The position numbers and the translations under genes are program-made. Under the pieces are notes generated by a model. That model saw only the letters and a list, made by a program, of their open reading frames with translations. It did no database searches and was not told the origin of the DNA. A DNA stretch of 64,000 nucleotides from contig NC_090990.1 in the NCBI RefSeq assembly GCF_041146395.1, positions 45,828,001-45,892,000 of the forward strand, in the 5' to 3' direction. Below are positions 12,057 to 23,569 of this stretch, piece by piece (position 1 is the first letter of the stretch; every line of letters starts with the position of its first letter). Source of the stretch: Eulemur rufifrons (taxonomy: Eukaryota; Chordata; Mammalia; Primates; Lemuridae).

Positions 12057-12152
12057 ATGAAGCTTGCTGACAGCGTAATGGCAGGGAAAGCTTCCGACGG
12101 CTCCATCAAATGGCAGCTCTGCTACGACATCTCGGCCAGAACTTGGTGGATG
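12057..12152 (+). CDS. NFIA: Nuclear factor I/A, alternative first coding exon (partial CDS)
   Basis: This exon encodes 32 residues, starting MKLADSVMAGKASDGSIKWQ and ending ARTWWM, which I recognise as the N-terminus of the 532-residue NFIA form. NFIA is a CTF/NF-I family nuclear DNA-binding protein that binds TTGGC(N5)GCCAA and controls gliogenesis, brain commissure formation and blood lineage choice. The CTF/NF-I DNA-binding domain begins in the next exon (DEFHPF...), which is outside the window; this exon supplies only a variable leader replacing the canonical nine residues MYSPLCLTQ. A stop at 12048-12050 is in frame upstream. The first ATG has a weak context (C at -3, A at +4). The second in-frame ATG (codon 8, 12078) has G at -3 and G at +4, so leaky scanning could give a form seven residues shorter. 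The exon ends in phase 0 before GTGAGT. It appears intact, with no frameshift. Confidence 0.9.
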
Positions 12153-12158
12153 GTGAGT
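12153..12158 (+). promoter_or_regulatory. NFIA: 5' splice site of the NFIA alternative first exon
   Basis: The junction reads GGATG|GTGAGT, a strong match to the U1 consensus on the intron side. It falls at a codon boundary, as needed to join the shared DEF-starting exon. A T tract follows 22 bases later. Confidence 0.88.
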
Positions 12159-12174
12159 TGGCAGCCGGGGCTGC

Positions 12175-12200
12175 TTTTTTTTTTTTTTTTTTTTTTTTTT
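12175..12200 (+). repeat. Uninterrupted T26 tract just after the splice donor
   Basis: Twenty-six consecutive Ts start 22 bases into the intron. It is not attached to an Alu or L1 body. In RNA it would be a long U tract placed where TIA1-type factors act. The exact length may vary between alleles or be imprecise in the assembly. Confidence 0.95.
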
Positions 12201-15200
12201 CCTTTTCTACTTTCCCTCCCTCTTTGACAAAATGTCCCAGACCTCACATTCATCAAACTCACATTTGATTTTTTTCACACTCTTCAGTGAGGCAGTTTCA
12301 CACTGCTTCCTCTTGCCATCCTCTCTCTGCCACTCTGCAACTTGAGTTCTCAGGAACGTTTGCTCTTATTTTCCATAGGACAGTATTTGGGGTTTTCTTT
12401 TTTTTTTTTTTTTTAATTTATTTTTTAAAGGGTATCAGTTTTCAGGTAGCGGTGGATATTTTAGCCAAGCCAGTCTTTGGGCAAAAAGTGAAACATTTGT
12501 CTTGGCCCTCAGGTTTTTCTCCCTCTCTTTAGTTTCACAGCCCTTTACTTTTGTTTTCAGGGACTATGAGCTGCATGGTTTTCCTTGGCTGTGGTATTTT
12601 CTGAGGATACATGTTGAGCACTGAAGAGAAGCAAGCCCTGAGTGAATGCCGGTCTGGCCCCATTAATTGGATTGCCTGAAGTCACCTGTGAGAGAATTCT
12701 GGGTCCCCACTCCCTGTTTTCCATTAGGGGACCCATAGATCTCACCTAACTTTTCCCTGTTTGTCAGAACAGGTCTTAAGTCTCTAAGGAAGTCTAGCTC
12801 TGAGTGGAAAAGACCCGTACACCCTATCTTTTAGTTACTCTGGGTGCAAATAAAGTTTTAATAAAGTTCTACTATGCGGCCGCAGAATGAGTTAACTCAC
12901 ATGTCATGGTCAACCAGGCCAGACAACCTTTGACATCTTGGATCTATAAGAGGTGGAGTGAGTTGGGAGGATGCACAATAGCTCATTGTCACAGGAGATG
13001 CAAGTCCTGTGAGGAAGAGTGTCCTCAAATCATTACTGCCCTCGTTAGGGTGGTGTCCGTTAAGGATTAATTCGTTAGCAGTGCATTTCTAGTTTTCCGT
13101 AATTATTATTCTTGCGGCAAGCGTGAATTCTTCCAGGGAGTGAAAAAAAAGTTTGCTGCCAGGACAATGAATGTATTATCCGTTCCTAACTGGACCGTGA
13201 ACTTCAGCTCATTTCACATAGATATCAGTTTAAGAAAAAAAGAGAGAGAGAGAGAGTGATGTTGAAGGGGGAGACTGGCGAATGGAATTACAAAACAGAG
13301 CATGGTTGATTTCATTGTATGATCTGCAGAAAGAGTTCTCTTTTCCCCTTCCTGGACCAATGGTGGTATCATTTTGGCAAGTTTTAGGAATTCGGAGGAC
13401 TGAGAGACTATTAAAAGTGAGCTACCGAAGGATTCTATTCAGCTGCTTCTTGGGATACAGTATGTCCATCCTAAGGACCCTTGAGTTAAAGTGGTTGTGG
13501 GTATGTGTGTACATGTGTGTTTTAACTTGCAATTTCTTAACTAGACAGTAGAAACTTTTCCAGTGATTTCAGGACAATGTTACATGCAGCTTTTGGCTAA
13601 TTAGACTAGCAGTAAACTATCTACTTCGACCCTGAACTTCTATTCAGGGCACTTGTTTTCCCATTAGAGTGTCTGCCAGCAAGAGCAAGGTTTACTTGTA
13701 CGCTGTGATGTTGCCTATTGCTTCGCCTTGTGCAGCTTGTTAAACACTAGAAATGAATATACTGATTGGTTTAACTATCATTTTCTAAGTTAAATTGTAA
13801 GGTTTTTTTAAAAACTGTGTGCTGAGGTCATATTCTGGGTGAAACATTCTACTTCCTTATATTTCAAGAGCTCATAGATTTTATAGACTGTTACTTTTTA
13901 TGGCAAATTGTATCATTTTTTTTCTTGCAAAGATCACCAAATGTTTCTCTTTTTTTAACGTGGAAAACTGTAATTTGTTTTTTGTAAACTTTACTTGGAA
14001 GTTGTTTTTCATTTAAAATTATTTTACAGATGTTTTACCGCCGGGAATATAACATATAAAAGTGGTGGAAACATTTAGCAATGCAGTTGCCTAAAAATAA
14101 ACAATGTTGAAAGCTCACATGCTGCTGTTTAGGCTACATACTACAGGGAAGTTTCTCTCAACTTCAATGCTTCTAGATCTTTGCTTTGAAAAGGGATGAG
14201 AAATCAGAGCGCTCTTTAAAGAAGTTGTAGAAGTTACCACAGGGAATAAATCGATTTGTTTATTTTCCTCAAAGGTGACCACATACCATAGCATTTTAGA
14301 TCTGCCAGTTACAAATAACTCTAATGTAAATTTCCTATTATTGATGGGAAATTGAGGACTTTGATAAAAGGGGAGAGGACTAATTAAAATATACAAATTT
14401 CACATTTTCCCTTAGATCTCTTTCTTTGAACAGCACTCACTCCCTCTCCCTCATACGCCCACCTTGTTACCCCAAACAATTTTCCCCAGCTGAAAAAAAA
14501 AAATTAAACTTCCTTCTGGCTGGTACAGTTCTTTAACCAAAGGACAGTACAAGATTGGAGTTTCACAGTAAAGGCAAATAAAGCTTTAAAATTACCTCAT
14601 GCGTCATCTGGCTGCACAGACTCCGGGCTCATAGTGAGAACCTCCGGCTTGGTCCTCCCAGCATACAAAGGCAACTCAGTGAATGCCCCCTCCGCCCGTG
14701 GAGACTCGCCTCAGCTGCCAGCGACGGGATATGCAATTTTGCTTTTTAATGAATCGTAAACAATTTGTATGGCAAATGAGTTTGTTTGTTTTAGTTTCGG
14801 GGCATATGTTGGACCAGGTTGTAGATAGTCGTTACCTACTCCAGGATTTTAGGTGAGCATGGGTAGAGCCCCGGATCGTTTTTATTTTTCTAAATAATAA
14901 AGACACACGAGGATGAAAGAAACTGGTTAATAAAAGACTGAGAATAACAACCTCTCTTCTCTTTCCCTCTCCATACCCACCCCCTCTCATAACTCACTCC
15001 GGCTTACAGTAGTGTTCTAACTACACTTTTTGACAACTAACTGGAAATCAGTTGACTGGATTAATCTTTAATCTTTTTAAGTAGAAATTTTAGCTTTGTC
15101 TTAAAAATACTACTTTTGTTTACTAAACAGTTATTTTTAAAATGGGAAATACTAAGAAAGGCCATCTCTGTCTTCTATCACTTTTTTTGGTTGAAGCTAA

Positions 15201-17250
15201 TGTTGTCCTGAAGGACATAGTATATAAGAAAGGATAAATATTTTATTTATATCAAAATGGAGCAAGAAAGAGGTCCTGATACTAAAAAGTCAAATAAAAA
15301 TGTTTATTCAAACCCACAGAGTTGTAAACAACTTAGAATTTCACAAACGACCAGGGTTCGAGTATGTACATTTTAACAGTAATTACCTTTGGCGCTGCCA
15401 CTTATCAGAAACCTTTTGATATCTGAGCCACTTCTCTAATGCTTTAATCATGCAAATCAAGAAATAGATATTACGTATCAACTTAATCTAGCTATGTTGT
15501 GACATCTCTAGTAGAAACCTTTGGATAGAAAACTAAAGAAAACCCTCGGGAAATTTTCCTCCACTCCAAATAAAATGGAAGCAGCACCCTGGATGCATGT
15601 ATATGCATCAAAAAATAATTCTGTCCGGTGGAAGTACCTCCGTTCTACACACAAGGTGTTAAAAAGGAAGGCAAAATAAACATTCTCCTCTTTGTGATGA
15701 TTTAGTGATGATAACGTGTTATGAGACTATTTTTATGTGAATTACATGTTACACTTGTCTTGCTTCTGCCACCCAATTTAAAAACTCATGGTGACTATGA
15801 AATGAAGGCTACTAAATTATCCTGCAGCCCCCCTAATCCCTTGCTAGGTCCGCAAGCACTTACTTTGGGAGCATTCTCTTTAAAAATTGCCATACAGTTT
15901 TCCAGTCAAGAATTGTCTGTCACTTAATCCAAATTTTTACAACTCTAACTTTGTATACCGGGAAAATATTTGGGCAGGAAGGATATAGTATGCCTTGTAG
16001 TGTAAATGCCTATTTTTTAAATATACATATGAAAATTAACAAGATAATTCTATGAAACATGCATTACTGCGTTTAACAATTCAAAAAAAAAAAAACTCTC
16101 AACTCCAGCCTACTTCCAAATGATTGGCAGCCTTAATCACTGCAGACACAAAATTAAGAACTCATACCTTTTTTTGTTGTTATTTGCTTGGATTCACATC
16201 TTAAGTTGTATTTAGCATTTCAGTTTTTAAAATGCTAATTCCCGGCTTACTGACTTTTGTTAATGATTGTTTTCTATATTCCTTTGAAGACATTGCCTAA
16301 TGAAGATTTGTCTATGAATTTGCACTAGCTGTTTCATGATAATGGTTAAAATAAGTTGGAAATTGCTACCATGGCTATAAATGGAAAGACTCAAAATGAG
16401 AAGATTCAATAAATTATAAAGCATATCATATTCTTAGCACCCAGGATATTTATAAGAGTCCATGATAAACATAAATATATGCATTCTATTTCATGCATTT
16501 GCACACTCTATTTTTAAATATTTTTGCAGAATGCAATGGTTCTACCTGAGCTTATTTTTAAATGCACAATTTCTAAATTTTTATCCACCATTATAAAACT
16601 GCATAACTATATTAATTTCTAAGAATATGCATTATCAAAGGTTTTTGTATACTCTAAACATTATTTTCTCACGGTATTAGCACTAACCGATTGCAAGCAA
16701 ATTAGGTAGGGTTTTATTGTTTTTCTCCCACAAACATTAAGAAGTTATCCTTATCATTTTCTTTTAGGTTACCCTTGTACAACATCTTTTAAAGTACTAT
16801 TTACTATTCTTAGGGAGAAGCAAATACATTAAACTATATTCCTATTTTTTTGCTTTAAATCAAATTATGATCCAAATGTACTCCATTCAGAGATGTGATT
16901 GGTTACTCAAGCTAGCCTATGTACTTCTACTATCTTTTTTAAAATCTTGATTTCCTGTTGTTATGCTCATATTTCTCCTGTGAACTTTAGACAGTGAAAT
17001 AAATGCTTTGTCCTTACTCATTTTCTAGTTGATTTTCCTTCACCTGTCCTGAATATTGTCAGGAATGTTTCTAATTTAAAACCAAAAGAATCAGGGGCTG
17101 ATTAGAAGACAGGAAATTGGAGGATTAAACCGTCTGGTTGCACTTCCTTTACTTATCAGCACTCAGTAACTCACTCTAGATTACAAACTCAACAGGACAA
17201 TTTTTACAATGCATTGTTCCTTCTGGATGTTTACATATATACAGTGCATG
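12201..17250 (+). other. NFIA: NFIA intron, transposon-free stretch
   Basis: Five kilobases of intron with no recognisable SINE, LINE, LTR or DNA element, only short A/T tracts. Transposon-free sequence next to a developmental transcription-factor exon suggests constrained regulatory DNA. Two blocks stand out by eye: 13040-13300 (CpGs and TAAT cores in an otherwise AT-rich area) and 14590-14870. Tandem AATAAA signals at 12849 and 12860 lie about 0.7 kb after the exon. No other coding exon was seen. Confidence 0.5.
14590..14870. promoter_or_regulatory. Candidate intronic enhancer
   Basis: A higher-GC block with several CpGs, an E-box CAGCTG near 14714 and a following run of octamer-like tatgcaat, homeodomain taatga and SOX-like aacaat sites (about 14730-14765) stands in AT-rich surroundings. 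The combination resembles neural-development enhancers. This rests on motif content only; conservation was not testable. Confidence 0.35.
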
Positions 17251-17254
17251 TGAG

Positions 17255-17330
17255 GGTGTGTGTGTGTGTGTGGTGTGTGTGCACGCACGCAAGCATGCAC
17301 ATGTATCCGTACGTGTCTGTGTGTGCACTC
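17255..17330. repeat. (TG)n and CA/CG-containing purine-pyrimidine tract
   Basis: gtgtgt units at 17255-17281 continue into gcacgcacgcaagcatgcac and further tgtgtg. Alternating purine-pyrimidine sequence of this kind can adopt Z-DNA. Confidence 0.93.
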
Positions 17331-18310
17331 ATGAGTAGGAAGAGCAATGAACCAGCAGCTGGTAGTTATAAGTAGATGCTTTTAAGTGGGATAGTTTTAA
17401 ACCAAAGGGGCTTATATTATAGGCATGAAAGTTCATTCAAAGTCTATAATCCTAGGATATTCTCAAAACTTTCTTATTAAAACAGTTCTGTGAAGCCAAG
17501 CAAATAATGAAATACTGTAAGGGGGAAAGCTAGATGCACTATTTGGGGAATGAAAAATAGATTGCAGTAGCCCTTGTGCAGTCCATCGCTCCCCAGGTCT
17601 GCTCAAGGTCCCAACACCATATTATTGAGTGAGTACAGAAGGGGACCCATAAGCAGTGAGGGAGTTAATCTAATAGGCATCCAAAGCCATTTTGAGATGC
17701 CCTTGGCACCAACTGAGAAAGGAATCTTTCTGTGACAGCAGATCTGAATGTCCCAGGTGAGCATATATTATGAAATGGGTGCTTGGCAGGGGTTGAAGGA
17801 GCCGATCAGGATGAGAGAGTAAGGATTCATCTTATGCCATCAGATCATTTAAAATTAAAAGTAAATAATAAAAACAAACCACCGTTCTAGATTTTTACTG
17901 TGTCATATATCTTTGTAGAGCTGTGTTCTAGAAACCATGATGAGAAGTATTTTTCTTGGCCTCACTCTGCTCACCTGTCTTGCCCTCAATAAGTATTTGT
18001 TGATTTGGCTTAAGAGAGCTCTAGAGGATCATGTGACAGTTTTTCCTGCTCCTCATGGCAATATTGGGTTCTAATGAGAAAAATAGAAGATGGAGAGAAG
18101 AGGAGTGCAGAATCTGGCAAAATGAGTTGGTTGCTTAGACTGGTAGAGCCAGGAGTTAAAATTTAGGGGCTTGTTCTGGCAGTCCTTCATCCCTTCGTAT
18201 GTTTACCAAATACGTGTTGGACCCCTATAAGGGCCAGAGGGCAGAGAATCAGCAGCAGCTCTGTCAGCTGCCATCATTCAAGCTTTAAAGGCACTGAGAA
18301 ATCCCTCTGT
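17331..18310 (+). other. NFIA intron, nothing firm recognised
   Basis: Mostly unique sequence. A short L2-like phrase, 'gccctcaataagtatttgttg', at about 17982-18002 is too short to call on its own. Confidence 0.5.
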
Positions 18311-18319
18311 ACTGATTGA

Positions 18320-18525
18320 TAACTATCTGCTAGAATCTGTGCTACGGGCCTTACACATATATTTTTCATTTAATCTTCACCACAAACCTATGAAATCAGC
18401 ATTATTGCCCCACTTTACATATACGAGAACCAAGACTTAGAGAAGGTTGCCCACTGCCCAAGGCTGTGCACACACTGAGGATCGGCTGCTCAGACTACAG
18501 AGTCCGCTTGCTTCATTGTAGACCA
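18320..18525 (-). mobile_element. MIR SINE (antisense)
   Basis: 'tttcatttaatcttcaccac', 'cctatgaaatcagcattattg' and 'acttagagaaggttgcccac' follow reverse MIR. Confidence 0.75.
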
Positions 18526-18529
18526 AATT

Positions 18530-19800
18530 TGTCTTAAATTAATTGATTGTTTTAGCACTAGAATGTAATGTTATTCAGAACTTCACAGCATTAAGACTAT
18601 CCATTCGTACGATGGTATTTGGGGGGCACAAGTATGTTTGCCAAGATAATAGAGGCAGAAAAATTATATTGTGTCAAAAGCAAGAATAGGACACGAGTCT
18701 TGTAACGTCTGGTCCTTGTTCCAGAAGAGTTGTCCATATTCCTGTTATGAAACAGAGAATTCTAGTTTCCTCATCAACTAAAGAAATGAGATACATGAGT
18801 TTGACACTAAGATGCATCTAATCATATTAACATACACCTTTTCTTCAGGAGATTCATGGTTCAGGGAAACCCAATGTGCTTAAGTTCTTGCCAAATATTA
18901 GGGACATTTTTTCTGTAAGTAAGTTAATCTTTATTTAGCAAATATTTCGCTTACAATTTCAAGTGGAGCATACCATTAGCAGAAAAAGAGAAAAAAAAAA
19001 AAAGGCTATCTTTCCAAAGAAAGATTCCTGATTTGGGCTCTATCTCTTTCTCTCTTTTTTTAATAAACAGAAATGCCAACATAGAACAGTACTGGTGTTT
19101 AATATTTTTTGTTGCCACAGAATTGCTAATGAAAGGTTTGTTCCAATGTAGAGTTTTCTGTAAGAAAAGACCCAATATAGGATGTATTCTGCCTAATGGC
19201 AAAAATCTTAATATACTCACTACAAGTAAACATCTATTTTCCAGACAATTGCTGACTATAAACAATATATCTAATCCAGAGCTCTTCAATAGTGCCACAT
19301 GTTGGACAGATTTTTTTTACTCCTCATAATCCAAGTCCTTTTTGTGATCCTTGAGGTGCACATGCTGTTGCACTGCTGACTATTTTAAATGGATGATAAT
19401 TGGAAATAATGACCAGGTCAGAGGTGGGAAGTGAAAATACAGGGGGGACTCTCAGGGGGGACCCAGAGCTTGTAAGCTGAATCAGACACTCAATACGTGC
19501 TCCTCACCTGGTAGATACCACGTTATACATCCCATCTCCCCATGTGACCTAGGTGTAGACAAAGTCCAAACCATGTAGGGGATGAGAACACTTACCTTCC
19601 CAGGATGGTCCTGTCTTCCTCCCCACCCCCCACACTCCCAAATGCCCCTCTACCACCTGTTCCTTCAAAGATGGGCGCTCTTCCATCCTGCTGATGCTAT
19701 GCCTTCGCAGCTGGGTTTGATAAGCCCCCTTTAAAGGTTGAAAAGATAAGCATTGTTAGCTAAATAATTGATTTAACCTATTCATTTAAGAATCAATTAT
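18530..19800 (+). other. NFIA intron, unique sequence
   Basis: No element recognised. Open frames of about 100 residues on opposite strands at 18951-19329 overlap each other and are low-complexity; neither looks like a gene. Confidence 0.5.
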
Positions 19801-19802
19801 AG

Positions 19803-20132
19803 TAGTCCCACCTTATCCAAGGGGGATACATTCCAAGACCCCCAGTGGGTACCTAAAACCATGGAGAGTACTGAACCCTATATAGACTACGTTTTTTCTA
19901 TACTATACATACCTATAATAAAGTTTAGCTTATAAATTAGGAATAGTAAGAAATTAACAACAACTAATAAAATAGAACAATGACAACAATATACTATATT
20001 ACAAGTTATGTGAATATGCTCACTTGCTCACTCTCTGAAAATACCTGACTGTACCTATTTTCAGACTTGGGTTCACCATGGGCAACTGAAACCACAGAAA
20101 GTGAAACCACAAATAAGAAGGATTACTGTGAA
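19803..20132 (+). mobile_element. Tigger/pogo-like non-autonomous DNA transposon
   Basis: It starts agtagtcccaccttatcc, passes through 'ccaagacccccagtgggtac' and 'cctataataaagtttagctt', and ends aataagaaggattactgt. The two ends are diverged inverted copies of each other and the insertion appears to be at TA, as expected for Tc1/mariner-type Tigger elements. Subfamily (Tigger7/MER44-like) is uncertain. Confidence 0.75.
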
Positions 20133-20139
20133 ATCATCA

Positions 20140-20985
20140 TAAATTGTTTTGTTGTGTCTTATTTTTTAATAAACCAGCAACCACAGTTCTCATTTTTGCA
20201 AACATGTGAGAAATGAGAAACAACCTGTTAACAGGTGCTATGGTCTGGGCTCCCTCCTAGTAAATAGCAGAGAATCCTTGAACACTTGTAATACGTTGCC
20301 TAATACTGAGGTCCAAATCCATACAGTATTGTTGGTAGAACTGCATAAGAAAAAAATGCAAATAATTGAGGCAGGGGAATAACTGCAGGAGTTATTCAAT
20401 TGATATAATTTTCTAACTGAAAAGTCAAGAAATAACAAAACTTAACACAGGGGGCCACAAAAGCAGGTATCTTTAGACCAGGCAGGTCCGCTAAGTGGAA
20501 GAAGCAATGAGGCTAGAATAAATATAGCGGGGAATGGTGGAGTCTGTGACAAACTGAAACATGAAATCTATTTAGCACAAAACAACAACAGTGAATGCAA
20601 CATTGTACTAACCAAACAGAATGTATCCGCTACCTGGAGCCTAAAGCTATTGAGCGTACAGCCTGGATCAGATGATAGAATGGGATTCCAGCATCAAAGT
20701 GTTTTATTCCACAAAAAACAAGAAACTTGAAGGCAAGTACCCCTGGGAAAGGGATCCCAGCAACATAAACTACACTGCAGGTTAAACCACTCACGTCTGA
20801 TCCTTTCCTCCTGGCAGGTTTTGTGGGTGGGAGAAGAGAGACAGAGGAACATGTGAGTATCTAAAATAGGAAAAGCGCCCTGGAGCAGGAAAGGCCCTCA
20901 GCAGACCGGGTAGTCGGGAGGTACTAGAGATGGGTAGAGGATGCAGAAAAGGAAGCCTGGTGATTGCAGAGACCTGCTGACCCTC
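20140..20985 (+). other. NFIA intron, nothing recognised
   Basis: Unique sequence without a convincing exon, repeat or RNA gene. Confidence 0.5.
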
Positions 20986-20989
20986 ACCT

Positions 20990-21400
20990 ACCCGCCCCAG
21001 TTCCCTGCACTCTGGCCCCAGATCTTTCCAAGTAGCCTTGGCATCCCCAGGGCCTCATTGGCTGTGAGTCCCAGAAAAGGTTCTCTGGCACACAGGCTGG
21101 TGCTCATGCCCATTTTCCCCACCCTACAAACTCTTCCCCTCCTGCCAGGCCCTGCACAAATAAAGGCTTCTCTGTGAAGCCTTCCCAGGTCCCCCGAGGC
21201 AAAAATGAGTCATTCTCCCCTCCCTTGCCCTCCAGCCCTACAGCACTTTGCTCAAAGTATCAGGGCACTGATTAAATTGTGTTGGAGTTTTTCTGTTTTT
21301 GATCCGCCCTGATAACATTGCGGTTCCTTAGGAATAAAATCTAGATCTTGCATTTCTTCATATCTCCAGTGTCTGGTAGGTGGCAAGTATCCCCCGACAC
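20990..21400 (+). mobile_element. L2 LINE 3' region
   Basis: 'cttctctgtgaagccttccc', 'cctacagcactttgctcaaa' and 'tctccagtgtctggtaggtgg' follow L2 in sense orientation. The open frame at 20941-21177 is mostly this element. Confidence 0.65.
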
Positions 21401-21604
21401 TCTGCCCTGCACCCTGCCAAAAAAAAAAAAAAGCACAGCTCAGCAGGAGGTGAAGTTGGAGAAGTGAGGCAGGAAGCAGGAAGGGCTAGCGGGCCCTCCA
21501 CAACTGTGCTGTCCCACCCAGCATGAGCCTCAAGGGTGCAGGAGATCATTCAGCAAACTTCTGCCCTGCCCTGTATTTCTAGAGATTTGTGACTACCATG
21601 TGTT

Positions 21605-21985
21605 GCCTGCTTGCTGTGTGTAGGCCCTGGGCCCAGCAAACACTCTGCACACGTGTCAGCTATTCCTTAAAACATCCCTGTGAGATCAATATCATTATTT
21701 CCATTCCACCAATGAGGAAACTGGGCCATAGAGGTGAAGAGTCCATTAAGTCATATGAGGAACTCTGAAGCTGTGCTTTTCACTCCTACATTGTAATGGA
21801 GCTAATAATGCCCAGCAGTGTCATGCTCTAAGGCTAACAAAAAAAGGCTATGATAATTAAATGTGGGTAAAATTTCATCCCATTTTACAGAGGAGAAGAC
21901 TAGAGCCTGAGAGGCTAAAGTTCCCCCAAAGTCAAAATCATCACAAAGTCTGAGTTTAGAACTAGGGTCTCTAGCGATGTTTCTA
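21605..21985 (-). mobile_element. One or two MIR SINE fragments (antisense)
   Basis: 21605-21790 carries 'accaatgaggaaactgggcc' and related reverse-MIR phrases; 21870-21985 carries 'ccattttacagaggagaag' and 'agagcctgagaggctaaag'. They may be two insertions, or one copy with an unrelated segment in between. Confidence 0.7.
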
Positions 21986-22424
21986 CTAAATACCCATGGT
22001 GGTCAGTCATAGTGTATGGCATCATTTAATTAAAATGAAGCAAGCATTTTCTCCCCCCACCCCACCGCTGACCCCTCTCTCACTGAGTTGTAGTTTAATG
22101 GGAGATTTTCATTTTTTTCTTTCGGCCTTCCTATTATCTTTTTATTTTTCTACAATGAACATGTATTATTCACTTATAAAAAATTATATTTGGCAAAATC
22201 ATACTCACTGAAAATATTAGTCCTCTTCTCATTAATCTCATAAAAATGACAGTAGCAACAGCTGCAAATATTCATGGATGTCATGAGAGCTTGGGCTTTG
22301 AGGATGTGCACATTTTCAAAGTTGAATAATGCCCATTTCCTACATTAAATTCTGTACTCGATGGCTGTTTTTAAGACTCCCCTTCCTATAATGGCTCAGG
22401 TAGTTCTTCCCATTGCCCAGCATA

Positions 22425-22605
22425 GCGGCAGTCAAGAGCATAGATTTTAGATCAGGTGGACCTGGGTGAATCTTGGCTCTGTCACAGGTGAGTTGTATGA
22501 CCATGGGGTGGACAGTGACTAGAAACAATCGGAATCTGTTTCTGCATCTGAAAATTGGAAATATAATAACCATAGTGCATTGGGAGGATGATATGCATAT
22601 TACAC
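22425..22605 (+). mobile_element. MIR SINE
   Basis: 'gtcaagagcatagattttag', 'gaatcttggctctgtcac' and 'tgcatctgaaaattgg' follow sense MIR. Confidence 0.75.
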
Positions 22606-22624
22606 AGGCCAGAAATCTAGGAGG

Positions 22625-23385
22625 GATTCTGACACCTTCCTCTTGTTTACTCCACGTATGTAATTCAAAATAAAATCTGCCAAAGTCACCTCTTAAATAA
22701 TTCCTAAATCCATCCACTTTCTCTGTCTCCACCACTCTCCTCCATCCAAGCTACTGTCTGGTCTAGCCCGCATTATACAGATGCTTACTAACTGGTCTTA
22801 TTACATTCATCTTGGCCCCATGCAATTTATTCTTTACACTTAAGGCTAAAGGATCTTTTCAGACACAAGTAATCTGTCATTTCAATGGATTAGGTTTGCT
22901 CTTAGATAAAGAGCAAAATCCCTAACAAGGCCTGCATGGTTTTGGCTCTCCAAGCTTGTCTTGAGCTATTCTTCTCCCTAAACATACTCTAGCCAGTTAA
23001 CCTTCCATCAGTTCTTCAAAACCCCCAAAATCTCAGATCCTATGCACATTCTTCTGATTTGCCTAGAAAACATTTCTCTCTTTGTAGTTAACACTTTCTT
23101 ATCTACCATTCTCAATATGAACATGGCCTTCTCCTAAAAACTGCCCCGTCCCCAGACTTCATCAGAGAACACTACTGATGAACACAGTAACATTCCTTCA
23201 TATATAAACAAATAGAGCACTATTTATGTTTATAAATATGTGTGACTATTTGATGACTTTCTCTTTCTCCCAAAATAACATAAGCTCCATGAAAGACAAT
23301 GCTTTGCTCATATATGTTTTCTTGTGTCCAGGACAGTACCTGCACATAGTAGGTGGTAAGTAAATATTTATTGATTCCATGAACA
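22625..23385 (+). mobile_element. L2 LINE, long 3' part
   Basis: About 760 bases follow L2 in order: a 'gcctgcatggttttggctctc' segment, 'aagctccatgaaagacaatgc', 'tgtccaggacagtacctgcac' and the tail 'gtaagtaaatatttattg'. It is one of the longer L2 relics here. Confidence 0.75.
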
Positions 23386-23569
23386 CGTGGATAGTATAAT
23401 GCCTACTATAGTGAACACTGAGATATTGTTAATCGTTGTCATCATAATTAATATTTTCCACATACAGAAAGGTGTTTAAAAGTGGATAAAGTTTCCCTTA
23501 TGTATCTTTAAAGAAAATACATTTCTCCCTAGTAAAATCAAAACTAGAGACTAAAATTAAAAACCTAGT

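Noticed and set aside
12876..12883. GCGGCCGC (NotI-type) sequence in AT-rich intron, which could hint at vector DNA
   Set aside because: Flanks are ordinary intron-like sequence with no polylinker or vector text; a single rare octamer is compatible with chance.
15355..15365. GGTTCGAGTAT, similar to a tRNA B box
   Set aside because: No A box, cloverleaf or terminator at the right spacing; two mismatches from the B-box consensus.
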